From Parvibaculaceae bacterium (GTDB lineage: Bacteria; Pseudomonadota; Alphaproteobacteria; Parvibaculales; Parvibaculaceae), in assembly GCA_029209985.1 (NCBI GenBank), contig JARGNZ010000001.1:129982-167816 (forward strand): DNA of 37,835 bases. Reading direction: 5' to 3'. Shown piece after piece: positions 23,200-31,254 of the stretch (position 1 is its first letter; each line of letters starts with the position of its first letter). Both the position numbers and the translations under genes were made by a program. The notes beneath the pieces were generated by a model, which saw only the letters and a program-made list of their open reading frames with translations, did no database searches and was not told the origin of the DNA.

Positions 23200-23532
23200 A
23201 TGGCTATTCCAGCTTCAGTTGCACTCAATGCCTATGCGAGCGCCGCCCAAGCGGGGTCTGTTAGCTCAGGTGCGGGCACCGGGGCCGCTAAATCAGCGCT
23301 TGGTGGCGGGGATGAAGGTAGTTTTGGGAATGCCCTTCAGAATGTCATGGAAGGCATGATGGATGCGGGTAAAAAGGGCGAGGCCGAAATGGTTGGCGCC
23401 GTCAGTAACCAAGGCAATCTCGTGGATGTGGTGACAGCGGTGTCTGAGGCCGAGGCGACAGTGCAAACTGTTGTGGCTATTCGAGACAAAGTTGTGACGG
23501 CGTATCAAGAAATTATGCGGATGCCTATTTAA
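23200..23532 (+). CDS. fliE: Flagellar hook-basal body protein FliE
   Basis: 110 residues. A variable Ala/Gly-rich N-terminus is followed by the FliE core: SFGNALQNVMEGMMDAGKKGEAEMVGAVSNQGNLVDVVTAVSEAEATVQTVVAIRDKVVTAYQEIMRMPI, ending in the classic Y.EIM.M.I motif. FliE joins the MS-ring to the rod. GGGAG lies upstream of the ATG. Confidence 0.95.
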   Translation: MAIPASVALNAYASAAQAGSVSSGAGTGAAKSALGGGDEGSFGNALQNVMEGMMDAGKKGEAEMVGAVSNQGNLVDVVTAVSEAEATVQTVVAIRDKVVTAYQEIMRMPI

Positions 23533-23578
23533 GGCACGTGTTTGGCGATGGCTTGCTTGCGCAAGCTAGGGGGTGAGT

Positions 23579-23842
23579 ATGAATGGTGCTGAAGTTTTAG
23601 ATCTCTCACGAGAGGGTATTTGGGTTCTTCTTCAGGTCTCCGGGCCGATGATGTTGGTGGCGTTGGGCCTTGGCCTTATTATCGCGCTGTTTCAAGCTTT
23701 GACGCAGATTCAAGAGATGACTTTGGTGTTTGTGCCGAAGATCTTTGCGATTTTCATCACCTTGTTGATTACCCTCCCTTTCATGGGATCAACTTTATCG
23801 TCTTACATGACGTTGGTTACTGATAAAATTGCGGCAGGGTAG
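23579..23842 (+). CDS. fliQ: Flagellar export gate protein FliQ
   Basis: 87 residues with two membrane helices (about 16-41 and 50-74). GIWVLLQVSGPMMLVALGLGLIIALFQALTQIQEMTLVFVPKIFAIFITLLITLPFMGSTL contains the FliQ hallmark A.TQIQE.TL.F.PK. The ATG at 23579, five bases after AGGGGG, is preferred to the GTG at 23573. Four FliQ subunits wrap the FliP/FliR core. Confidence 0.95.
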   Translation: MNGAEVLDLSREGIWVLLQVSGPMMLVALGLGLIIALFQALTQIQEMTLVFVPKIFAIFITLLITLPFMGSTLSSYMTLVTDKIAAG

Positions 23843-23851
23843 GGCTGCTTT

Positions 23852-24616
23852 ATGGACTTCGAACTTTCCATTTTGCCGCAACTCTCTCTTGCTTTTATCC
23901 TCGTGTTTGCACGCATTGGGACAATGATCATGCTTATGCCGGCATTCGGGGAGCGCACAATTCCTGCGCAATTCAAATTGACCTTTGCATTGATGTTGTC
24001 GGCGGTGATGCTGCCTTTGGTGGCGTCGAGTTTTGGGGACGTGCCGAGCAGTCTGTTCGGCTTAGGCTTTCTTGTTATTGGTGAGATATTGACCGGCGGT
24101 TTGGTGGGCATGGTTGCCCGCCTTGTCATGGGTGCTTTGCAGGTTGCGGGCACAGTGATTGCCTTTCAAACAGGCCTTGCATTTGCCCAAAACATGGACC
24201 CGACACAAGGCGTACAAAGTGCGTTGGTGGGATCTTTCATGTCGATGTTGGCTGTTACCCTGTTGTTTGTGATGGATTTTCACTATCTGCTGATCGCTGC
24301 AATGAAAGACTCCTACACGCTCTTTACGCCGGGGCAGATGTTGCCAGCGGGTGACTTTGTTAAAATGGCAGTGGATGTTGTGGCAGGGAGCTTTCAGGTT
24401 GCCCTCCAGCTTTCTGCTCCTTTCATTGTGTTTGGATTGATTTTTAATTTGGCCCTTGGCCTGTTGTCTCGTTTGATGCCGCAGTTGCAGGTGTATTTCA
24501 TTGCGATGCCTGCAAACATTCTGATCGGCTTTGCTCTGTTCATGGTCCTGATGGGATCGATGATGATGTGGTTCCTCAATTATTTCGAGGAAACCATGAG
24601 TCATTTTTTAGTGTGA
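23852..24616 (+). CDS. fliR: Flagellar export gate protein FliR
   Basis: 254 residues with six or so membrane helices. Markers are FARIGTMIMLMPAFGERTIPAQFKLTFALMLSAVMLP, GEILTGGLVGMVARLVMGALQVAGTVIAFQTGLAFAQNMDPTQG and FNLALGLLSRLMPQLQVYFIAMPANILIGFAL. FliR caps the FliP ring and, with FlhB, finishes the export gate. It begins 9 bp after fliQ and ends 13 bp before flhB. Confidence 0.96.
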   Translation: MDFELSILPQLSLAFILVFARIGTMIMLMPAFGERTIPAQFKLTFALMLSAVMLPLVASSFGDVPSSLFGLGFLVIGEILTGGLVGMVARLVMGALQVAGTVIAFQTGLAFAQNMDPTQGVQSALVGSFMSMLAVTLLFVMDFHYLLIAAMKDSYTLFTPGQMLPAGDFVKMAVDVVAGSFQVALQLSAPFIVFGLIFNLALGLLSRLMPQLQVYFIAMPANILIGFALFMVLMGSMMMWFLNYFEETMSHFLV

Positions 24617-24629
24617 GTAGAGCGTAGTC

Positions 24630-25703
24630 ATGGCAGACCAAGACGACAGTGAAAAGACCGAGGACCCCTCCAGTAAAAAGCTCGAAGAAGCTCACAAAAA
24701 AGGGGATATGGCCAAGAGCCAAGAGGTCAATACTTGGTTCATTCTATTGGCGGCAGCCATTATCATTGGGTTTAGTGCTCCCAGTATGGCGGACGGCTTG
24801 ATGAAAAACTTACGTCTGTTTCTCGAAAGCCCTCACGCCATTGCCACCGACCCGGAGCATTTGCGTCTTGTATGGTGGCAAGCAGGCCAGATTTTGCTTT
24901 TCTGTCTGGCGGTTCCCTTTGGCGCTATTATGATTGCCGGGGTTGCAGGCAATTTGGTGCAAAATGCCCCGACCTTCACAACAGAAACAATTCAACCAAA
25001 GCTCAGCAAAATTTCTCTCCTTGGTGGGGCCAAGCGCATGTTCTCGGGCAAAAGCTTGATGAACTTTGTGAAGGGGATTCTAAAAATCACCTTGGTTGGC
25101 ATGGCGACCTTTGCCATTGTTTACCCGCAACGAGATCAACTGGGAACGATGGTCAGTATCGACCTGCACCACTTGCTTCCGCTTATTCATGCGCTATCGA
25201 TTAAAATTTTGGTGGCCGTGATTGTTATCATGGGGGTGATCGCGGCGGCTGACTATATGTATGAGCGTTATGTGTGGATGCAGAAGCAGCGCATGACCAT
25301 GCAAGAGGTTAAGGACGAGCATAAGCAAGCTGAAGGTGACCCGATGGTGAAGGCCAAATTGCGGGCCTTGAGACGTCAGCGTGGTCAAAAACGGATGATG
25401 GCGGCGGTGCCAGATGCGACGGTTGTGATTACCAACCCGACCCACTTTGCTGTGGCGTTGAAATATGAGCAGGGCATGTTGGCTCCTATTTGTGTCGCCA
25501 AAGGGATGGATGCGGTTGCGCTGACTATTCGGGGCATTGCGACCGAGAATGACATTCCGATTGTTGAGAACAAGCCATTGGCCCGTGCGCTTTATGCGCA
25601 GATTGAAATTGATGAGCCTATTCCTGCCGAACACTTCCAAGCTGTTGCTGAAGTTGTTGGCTATGTGATGCGGTTGCGTTCCAAAATGGCGTGGCGCTCT
25701 TAG
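24630..25703 (+). CDS. flhB: Flagellar export switch protein FlhB
   Basis: 357 residues. The N-terminus EKTEDPSSKKLEEAHKKGDMAKSQEV is diagnostic, followed by four membrane helices (about 31-55, 80-105, 145-165, 185-210). The cytoplasmic autocleavage domain carries NPTH at 269-272, in VVITNPTHFAVALKYEQGM, intact. FlhB changes export specificity from rod/hook to filament proteins after cleavage between Asn and Pro. It ends the flgB-flhB run, about 200 bp before cckA, with no terminator between, so read-through is possible. Confidence 0.97.
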   Translation: MADQDDSEKTEDPSSKKLEEAHKKGDMAKSQEVNTWFILLAAAIIIGFSAPSMADGLMKNLRLFLESPHAIATDPEHLRLVWWQAGQILLFCLAVPFGAIMIAGVAGNLVQNAPTFTTETIQPKLSKISLLGGAKRMFSGKSLMNFVKGILKITLVGMATFAIVYPQRDQLGTMVSIDLHHLLPLIHALSIKILVAVIVIMGVIAAADYMYERYVWMQKQRMTMQEVKDEHKQAEGDPMVKAKLRALRRQRGQKRMMAAVPDATVVITNPTHFAVALKYEQGMLAPICVAKGMDAVALTIRGIATENDIPIVENKPLARALYAQIEIDEPIPAEHFQAVAEVVGYVMRLRSKMAWRS

Positions 25704-25888
25704 TCGCTCCAACTCCCCCTAAATAGTCCCATTTGGCATGAAATGAGCTGGATTTGAGGGTTTTCAGCTTTCAATGTCGAATAGGAGTTGCGCTGGCGGG
25801 CTGGTCACATAAGAGTGCTTAGATTGATATTTCGAGACGATTCTTCTGGCTGGAAGCGTTTCAGGGGACTTAAGGCACAGCGGCTTTT

Positions 25889-25922
25889 TGATGAGTGACA
25901 CAGATTGATGAGTGACACAGAG
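25889..25922 (+). repeat. 17-bp tandem duplication at the cckA start, creating a 5-codon leader frame
   Basis: Two adjacent 17-base units (25889-25905 and 25906-25922) differ only in the last base. Each contains ATG-AGT-GAC-ACA-GA. The first ATG (25891) opens MSDTD and stops at TGA 25906-25908, which overlaps the ATG of cckA (25908) as TGATG. No good Shine-Dalgarno lies close to either ATG, so coupling through this mini-frame is a possible way to start cckA. Confidence 0.6.
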
Positions 25923-28478
25923 ACGAAAATTCTAGACGCAGATATGGCGGACACACAGACGCGCGCGGGGATAGGCTCTCTATCCTTGGGTAAATGGGCC
26001 TTGCGCGGCGCGGGGCTTGGGGCGGTTTCGCTTGCGGGTGTTGCAGGTGGTTTGGCGCTTATTGATTTGGAAACGGCGGGTCCTGCTGGCTATCTCTTGG
26101 TGAGCGGTTTGGCTCTTGCCGGGGCGGCGGCGTTGGCGGCTGTTGCTGCCGGACGTGGACGCGCGGCTGGCCTGTCCGCCAATAAAGCCTCTGTTCTTGC
26201 CCTGTCTGCTTTGGAAGTCATCCCGGACCCCTGCGCGGTGACAGATTGGCGCGGCGGTGTTCTTTTTGCCAACCAAGCGTACCGCCAATTGGGTTTGGAT
26301 GAAAATGACCGTCCTATTTCCCTTGAACGTTTAATGGCCGGAGATGACCGGGTGTCGGAGGCGCTTTATCAATTGGCGCAGGCCGCACGCCTAGGCTTGT
26401 CAGATGAAGCTGAATTGAGGTTTCAGCCGCCTGCTGGGCGCGGTGTGCGGGTGTATCAAGTTACGGTGCAGCCAGTGCATGAGCAGGCCAACGGTGGCAG
26501 CGGCAAAGGGGCGCTGTGGCATTTGCGCGATGTGACGGGCGAACGTGAAGCGACAGACGCCGCGCACCGGGAGCAGGGCCGTTTCATTGGGTATTTGGAT
26601 ACAGCCCCATTTGGGTTCTTTTCTGCACAACCTTCCGGTGTCATTACATATGTCAATGAAACGCTGGGCACGTGGCTTGCGCTGGACCCGGACCGGATTA
26701 CGGAACGCGGGTTGGCGCTGAGTGATTTGGTGCAGGGAGATGTTGGGGCGCTTGCGCCGCCTGTGGTTAATGAAGGTGAGGTTGGCCAACCGGTGCCAGA
26801 GGTGCTGGATGTGGACCTACAGGGGCCAGAAGGCATTGTTCCGGTTCGGATTGTGCAATCTTATTCCTATGACGGGCAGGGAACGCCGATAGCGTCGCGC
26901 TCGTTGGTGTTGGATCGCTCGCCGGGCGACAAGGTGGAAGCGCACCTGCGGGATGCAGAGATGCGGTTTGCGCGGTTCTTTAACACCTCTCCCATTGGCA
27001 TTGTCGTGCTGGACCGGGACTTGCGCATTGAAAGCGTCAATGCGGCCTTTACTGGATTGGTGGGGGAGCAAGTGGCCCGTGGGGCTGATTTTACAGCGCT
27101 TGCTGTCTCCGATGATATTGCAGACCTGAAAGCGGCGATTGATGATGCGGGTGGGAGCACGGGCACGGTTGCCTCGACCGATATTCGCCTTGCAGGGCAG
27201 GCGGACCGTGTAGCGCATGTCTTTGTGAGCTCTCTTGCCGGGAACGAAGAAGAGCAGGGTGGGATTGTTTTGTATCTCATTGATGCGACCGAGCAGAAAA
27301 ACCTCGAAATTCAATTTGCGCAATCGCAAAAAATGCAAGCTGTTGGCCAATTGGCTGGGGGCGTGGCACATGACTTTAACAATCTTCTCACGGCCATTAT
27401 TGGGTTTTGTGATTTGCTGTTGGCACGGCACAAAGCCGGGGATCCGTCCTTTGCGGACGTGATGCAAATCAAGCAAAATGCCAACCGGGCGGCAAACCTG
27501 ACAAGGCAATTGCTGGCCTTTTCGCGCCGTCAAACGCTGCGACCAAAAGTGTTGGCGCTAACCGATGAGCTGGCTGAACTGTCCAACTTGTTAGCGCGGT
27601 TGCTGGGTGAAAAAGTAGAACTTAAAATTGTGCACGGGCGCGATCTCTGGCCGGTGAAGGTTGATCAAAATCAACTTGAGCAGGTCATTATCAATCTAGC
27701 GGTGAATGCGCGGGATGCGATGCCGGATGGCGGCAAGTTGACGATCCGCACTGCGAATGTGACGGAAGAAGATTCCCGCGCGCTGGATCATTCGATGATG
27801 CCGGATGCGGAATATGTACTGATTGAAGTGGGCGATACCGGTGTTGGTATTCCTCAAGAGAATTTGGCAAAAATCTTTGAGCCGTTTTTCACGACAAAGG
27901 ATGTGAACAAGGGAACCGGTTTGGGGCTGTCGACGGTTTACGGGATTGTGAAACAAACGGGCGGATTTATTTTCCCCTTCTCGGCATTGAACAAAGGAAC
28001 CTCGTTTCGGATCTATTTACCGCGCCATGTGATGGAGGCGGGAGCTGTTATTGAGGCGGATTTGGAAGCCGAGCAAGAAGTCGCGGAATCCAAGAAAGAT
28101 TTAAGTGGGCACGGCACCATTCTACTGGTTGAAGACGAAGACGCAGTGCGGACCTTTGCGGCGCGCGCGTTGCAATCGCGTGGGTATGACGTGTTGGAAG
28201 CTGAGGCGGGTGACATCGCTTTGGAAGTTGTGGAAGACTTTGATGGCGAAATTGATTTGGTCGTCTCAGATGTTGTGATGCCCAATATGGACGGGCCAAC
28301 GATGATCAAGCATTTGCGCGAAATACGTCCGGACATTAAAGTCATTTTTGTTTCAGGTTATGCAGAAGATGCCTTTGAAAAGAGCTTGGACCCTGACCAA
28401 GAATTTCGTTTTCTGCCCAAGCCTTTCAGTCTCAAGCAGCTTGCGGGCGCTGTAAAAGAAGCGATTGAAGAAGGTTAG
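25908..28478 (+). CDS. cckA: Hybrid histidine kinase CckA
   Basis: 856 residues. Two N-terminal membrane helices (about 34-52 and 59-82) are followed by PAS-type regions (about 98-210, 215-340 and 345-465). The HisKA domain has the H-box AGGVAHDFNNLLTAIIGF with phospho-acceptor His488. An ATPase domain (about 585-700) shows NLAVNARDAMPDGGKL, DTGVGIP and GTGLGLSTVYGIVKQTGG, and a C-terminal receiver (about 735-850) has phospho-acceptor Asp788 in VSDVVMPNMDG. This order, with AHDFNN, is that of CckA, which sends phosphate through ChpT to CtrA and CpdR. The perfect CtrA boxes in this window fit. The frame is open one codon further to a TTG at 25905. Confidence 0.93.
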   Translation: MSDTETKILDADMADTQTRAGIGSLSLGKWALRGAGLGAVSLAGVAGGLALIDLETAGPAGYLLVSGLALAGAAALAAVAAGRGRAAGLSANKASVLALSALEVIPDPCAVTDWRGGVLFANQAYRQLGLDENDRPISLERLMAGDDRVSEALYQLAQAARLGLSDEAELRFQPPAGRGVRVYQVTVQPVHEQANGGSGKGALWHLRDVTGEREATDAAHREQGRFIGYLDTAPFGFFSAQPSGVITYVNETLGTWLALDPDRITERGLALSDLVQGDVGALAPPVVNEGEVGQPVPEVLDVDLQGPEGIVPVRIVQSYSYDGQGTPIASRSLVLDRSPGDKVEAHLRDAEMRFARFFNTSPIGIVVLDRDLRIESVNAAFTGLVGEQVARGADFTALAVSDDIADLKAAIDDAGGSTGTVASTDIRLAGQADRVAHVFVSSLAGNEEEQGGIVLYLIDATEQKNLEIQFAQSQKMQAVGQLAGGVAHDFNNLLTAIIGFCDLLLARHKAGDPSFADVMQIKQNANRAANLTRQLLAFSRRQTLRPKVLALTDELAELSNLLARLLGEKVELKIVHGRDLWPVKVDQNQLEQVIINLAVNARDAMPDGGKLTIRTANVTEEDSRALDHSMMPDAEYVLIEVGDTGVGIPQENLAKIFEPFFTTKDVNKGTGLGLSTVYGIVKQTGGFIFPFSALNKGTSFRIYLPRHVMEAGAVIEADLEAEQEVAESKKDLSGHGTILLVEDEDAVRTFAARALQSRGYDVLEAEAGDIALEVVEDFDGEIDLVVSDVVMPNMDGPTMIKHLREIRPDIKVIFVSGYAEDAFEKSLDPDQEFRFLPKPFSLKQLAGAVKEAIEEG

Positions 28479-28556
28479 GGTTGCAGTCATAGCCCGGCTT
28501 TATGTGCCCTGAATAGTTGATTTCTGACACTGATTTATTCTCCCGACCGAGGTTCT

Positions 28557-29591
28557 ATGCGCGTTCTATATGTTGGTAATTTTAACGAAAAAAGTGACGG
28601 TGGACGCTTCTACGATTCAAACCGTAAATTGGCGAACGGCTTCACGCGCAATGGGCATCAGGTCTATCAATTCAGTGATCGCGATATTGCGCGCTCCTCA
28701 AGTTGGTTTGAGTCACGCAAGTTTGGTATTATTCCGGCGAACATGCGGCTGTTGGCCACGGCCAAGCAGTTCAGCCCTGATTTGGTGATTGTCGGGCATT
28801 CTCAGCAGATTTTTAACAGCACACTCAAGAAGATCAAAAAGGCACTGCCTTATGTGAAAATTGCTTTGCGCAACATTGATGCGATTTGGCAGCCGGAGAA
28901 TGTTGAGAAAATTATGGAGCGGGCGGATATTGCCGACGCGATTTTTCTGACAACGGCCGGGCCGGGACTTCAGCAATTTGCCCGTAAAAATAATGTGGTG
29001 AGTTTCTTTCCAAATTTGGTTGATAAATCAATCGATAGCTTCCGAGCCTTTGAGAATGATGCGCCGACGTGTCGTGTTTTTTATGGCATGGGTCATGCCG
29101 CAGCAGATAGTGAGCGGTGGCAGGTTTCCAATCGGTTGCTTGAGGCGTTCCCTAAGGGGGAGATTGATATTCGCGGCATGAAGGGTAAACCGGGAATTGG
29201 AGGCATTGCCTATCTTGAACGACTGGGCAGTGCGCGGATGGGGCTTAATCTCAGCCGGGAGGAGGGAGCAAGCGAGCCGCTTTATAGCTCTGACCGGATG
29301 GCGCAATACATGGGTAATGGGTTGCTGACGTTGATCCATCGCCGTGTTGGCTTTGATCAAATTTTCAAAGAAGACGAAATGGCGTTCTATGAGGACTTTG
29401 ATGATTTGATTCAGAAGATCAAATATTTCAACGCGCATGATGATGAGGCCCGCGAAATTGCGGAGAATGGTTGGCGCCGCAGTTTTGAGATTTTCAATGA
29501 GCAGCTCGTTGCAAAATACGTTGAAGAGGTCACGTTCCGTAAGCCGTTGAGCGAAGACTACCAATGGCCCACGACGTTATATACGGGCTAA
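28557..29591 (+). CDS. CgeB-like family 1 glycosyltransferase
   Basis: 344 residues. MRVLYVGNFNEKSDGGRFYDSNRKLANGFTRNGHQVYQFSDRD is a GT-B N-terminal Rossmann strand and loop. The second half has GIAYLERLGSARMGLNLSREEGASEPLYSSDRMAQYMGNGLLTLIHRRVGFDQIF and YFNAHDDEAREIAENGWRRSFEIFN, the pattern of CgeB/DUF3880-type and family 1 glycosyltransferases. Sugar donor and acceptor cannot be read from sequence. It sits between cckA and recA with its own GAGG ribosome site. Given the two TPR/glycosyltransferase proteins at the left end, a part in flagellin or surface-polysaccharide glycosylation is possible but unsupported by direct linkage. Confidence 0.72.
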   Translation: MRVLYVGNFNEKSDGGRFYDSNRKLANGFTRNGHQVYQFSDRDIARSSSWFESRKFGIIPANMRLLATAKQFSPDLVIVGHSQQIFNSTLKKIKKALPYVKIALRNIDAIWQPENVEKIMERADIADAIFLTTAGPGLQQFARKNNVVSFFPNLVDKSIDSFRAFENDAPTCRVFYGMGHAAADSERWQVSNRLLEAFPKGEIDIRGMKGKPGIGGIAYLERLGSARMGLNLSREEGASEPLYSSDRMAQYMGNGLLTLIHRRVGFDQIFKEDEMAFYEDFDDLIQKIKYFNAHDDEAREIAENGWRRSFEIFNEQLVAKYVEEVTFRKPLSEDYQWPTTLYTG

Positions 29592-29692
29592 GAGAGGCGC
29601 TTGATTTGTGCGGTGATGGCTGTGTGAAGGTGGGTGTGTAAGCTTAGTAAGACTTTAAGAAAAATGGTTGGTTTTTGTGAGTCGCATAAAGA

Positions 29693-29720
29693 TTTACATT
29701 CATCAATGAGAACCTATTAA
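29693..29720 (+). promoter_or_regulatory. Candidate recA promoter
   Basis: TTTACA, 16 bases, TATTAA. The -10 hexamer lies inside the LexA box at 29710-29724, the usual layout for a repressed SOS promoter. The start would be near 29727, giving a leader of about 118 nt. A weaker alternative, TTGCCA-N16-TACATT, lies at 29767-29794 outside the LexA box. Confidence 0.55.
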
Positions 29721-29724
29721 GAAC
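29710..29724 (+). promoter_or_regulatory. LexA box (SOS operator) of recA
   Basis: GAAC-CTATTAA-GAAC, a perfect match to the GAAC-N7-GAAC direct-repeat LexA site of alphaproteobacteria (unlike the CTGT-N8-ACAG palindrome of enterobacteria). It covers the -10 of the candidate recA promoter, so bound LexA would block RNA polymerase. Confidence 0.85.
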
Positions 29725-29844
29725 ATATTTTATTTTATCTTTTTATTTCAATGCCTTACATGGGGCTTGCCAAATAGAACAAAACCGGTACATTAACCCT
29801 CGTTGCGCATTAACCTACGGTGTGAAATAAGGGGATGAAAGATT

Positions 29845-30927
29845 ATGGCGGAGAATGTTGTGAGCCTGCGTGGAAAAAATAACGGTGACAAGCAAAAGGC
29901 GCTTGAAGCTGCCCTAAGTCAAATTGATCGTTCCTTTGGTAAGGGCTCGGTCATGAAGCTCGGTAAGGACCAGCAGATTGTAGAGATCGAAAGCATTTCT
30001 ACAGGGTCGCTGGGCCTGGACATCGCGCTGGGTATCGGCGGATTGCCGAAAGGCCGTGTGGTAGAAATTTATGGACCTGAGAGTTCTGGTAAAACAACGC
30101 TGACCCTCCACGCTATTGCGGAAGCTCAGAAAGAGGGTGGCATTTGCGCCTTTGTTGATGCTGAGCATGCTCTGGACCCTGTATATGCCCGCAAACTGGG
30201 TGTTAATTTGGACGAGCTGTTGATCTCGCAACCGGATACGGGCGAGCAAGCTTTGGAAATTACAGACACTTTGGTGCGCTCTGGTGCTGTGGATGTCATC
30301 GTGATTGATTCCGTGGCGGCGTTGACCCCGCGTGCGGAGCTTGAAGGGGACATGGGCGACAGTCTACCGGGTTTGCAGGCGCGTTTGATGAGTCAAGCGC
30401 TGCGGAAACTGACAGCCTCTATTTCGAAATCTAATTGTATGGTGATTTTCATCAACCAAATTCGGATGAAAATTGGTGTGATGTTCGGAAGCCCAGAAAC
30501 CACTACCGGTGGTAATGCGTTGAAGTTCTATTCTTCTGTTCGCTTGGACATTCGCCGTATCGGGGCGATTAAAGACCGGGATGAGGTCGTGGGCAATCAG
30601 ACGCGGGTGAAGGTTGTCAAAAACAAGGTCGCGCCTCCGTTCAAACAGGTGGAATTTGACATCATGTACGGTGAGGGCATTTCCAAAATGGGTGAGGTGC
30701 TCGATCTTGGGGTAAAAGCCGGGATCGTTGATAAGTCTGGTTCTTGGTATTCCTACGATAGTACGCGAATCGGTCAAGGGCGTGAGAATGCGAAAATCTT
30801 CTTACGGGAAAACCCTGACATGGCTGAAACCATCGAAAAAGCTGTACGGGCAGACGCAGGTTTAGTCGTTGATGATTTCCCTGCGAGTGAAGCCGAAGAC
30901 GATGGCACAAGCGAAGCGACAGCGTAG
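29845..30927 (+). CDS. recA: Recombinase RecA
   Basis: 360 residues. [49 protein letters not shown] includes Walker A at about 77-85. [37 protein letters not shown], the Walker [25 protein letters not shown], and the L2 loop [30 protein letters not shown] are all intact, as is the acidic C-terminus. RecA forms filaments on single-stranded DNA, drives strand exchange and triggers LexA self-cleavage. LexA box upstream, intrinsic terminator downstream. Confidence 0.98.
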   Translation: MAENVVSLRGKNNGDKQKALEAALSQIDRSFGKGSVMKLGKDQQIVEIESISTGSLGLDIALGIGGLPKGRVVEIYGPESSGKTTLTLHAIAEAQKEGGICAFVDAEHALDPVYARKLGVNLDELLISQPDTGEQALEITDTLVRSGAVDVIVIDSVAALTPRAELEGDMGDSLPGLQARLMSQALRKLTASISKSNCMVIFINQIRMKIGVMFGSPETTTGGNALKFYSSVRLDIRRIGAIKDRDEVVGNQTRVKVVKNKVAPPFKQVEFDIMYGEGISKMGEVLDLGVKAGIVDKSGSWYSYDSTRIGQGRENAKIFLRENPDMAETIEKAVRADAGLVVDDFPASEAEDDGTSEATA

Positions 30928-31254
30928 CGGATTGCCCTAAACGTCGTTGAAATGACTTTGAAAACGCTCTTTCCTCGGGGAAGGGCGTTTTTTTGTCGAA
31001 ATAGCGACATTTTTGGCAAGTTTCTTCGCCCTTTCGTGCGTGCTTGCGCTCTTTCATATGTTGCAATCTTGCCGACTCTCCTTTTGTTCGCAGGCTTAAA
31101 GAGCTGTTTTTGCGGGTTAAGCTTATCGCCTTAAACAGGTTGGTTTTTGGGAGCTGGACGGGGGGCAGTGGTTTCAGTAAAAGCAAGGTAGTTTATTGTC
31201 TTCTCGGTTATGGTGAGCCTGACAATAGTACCGCTAATAATATCGGATGACGCA
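30928..31254. other. recA-alaS intergenic region
   Basis: About 325 bases. Apart from the recA terminator at 30961-30994 I see no gene, RNA family or strong promoter. A weak TATTGT with a poor upstream hexamer near 31180-31200 might start alaS transcription. Short frames here lack codon bias. Confidence 0.5.
30961..30994 (+). terminator. Intrinsic terminator of recA
   Basis: AAAACGCTCTTTCC pairs with GGAAGGGCGTTTT (one bulged base) around a TCGG loop and is followed by a T7 run. It lies about 35 bases past the recA stop. Confidence 0.88.

Noticed and set aside
25733-25750. Possible sigma-54 promoter upstream of cckA (TGGCATG-AAAT-GAGCT)
   Set aside because: GG-N10-GC spacing is right, but the -12 half lacks the TT and no enhancer-like palindrome lies upstream; cckA is not expected to be sigma-54 dependent.
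29792-29815. CtrA box upstream of recA
   Set aside because: Two TTAACC half sites are separated by the wrong distance (13 bases between TTAA cores) and recA already has a convincing LexA box.
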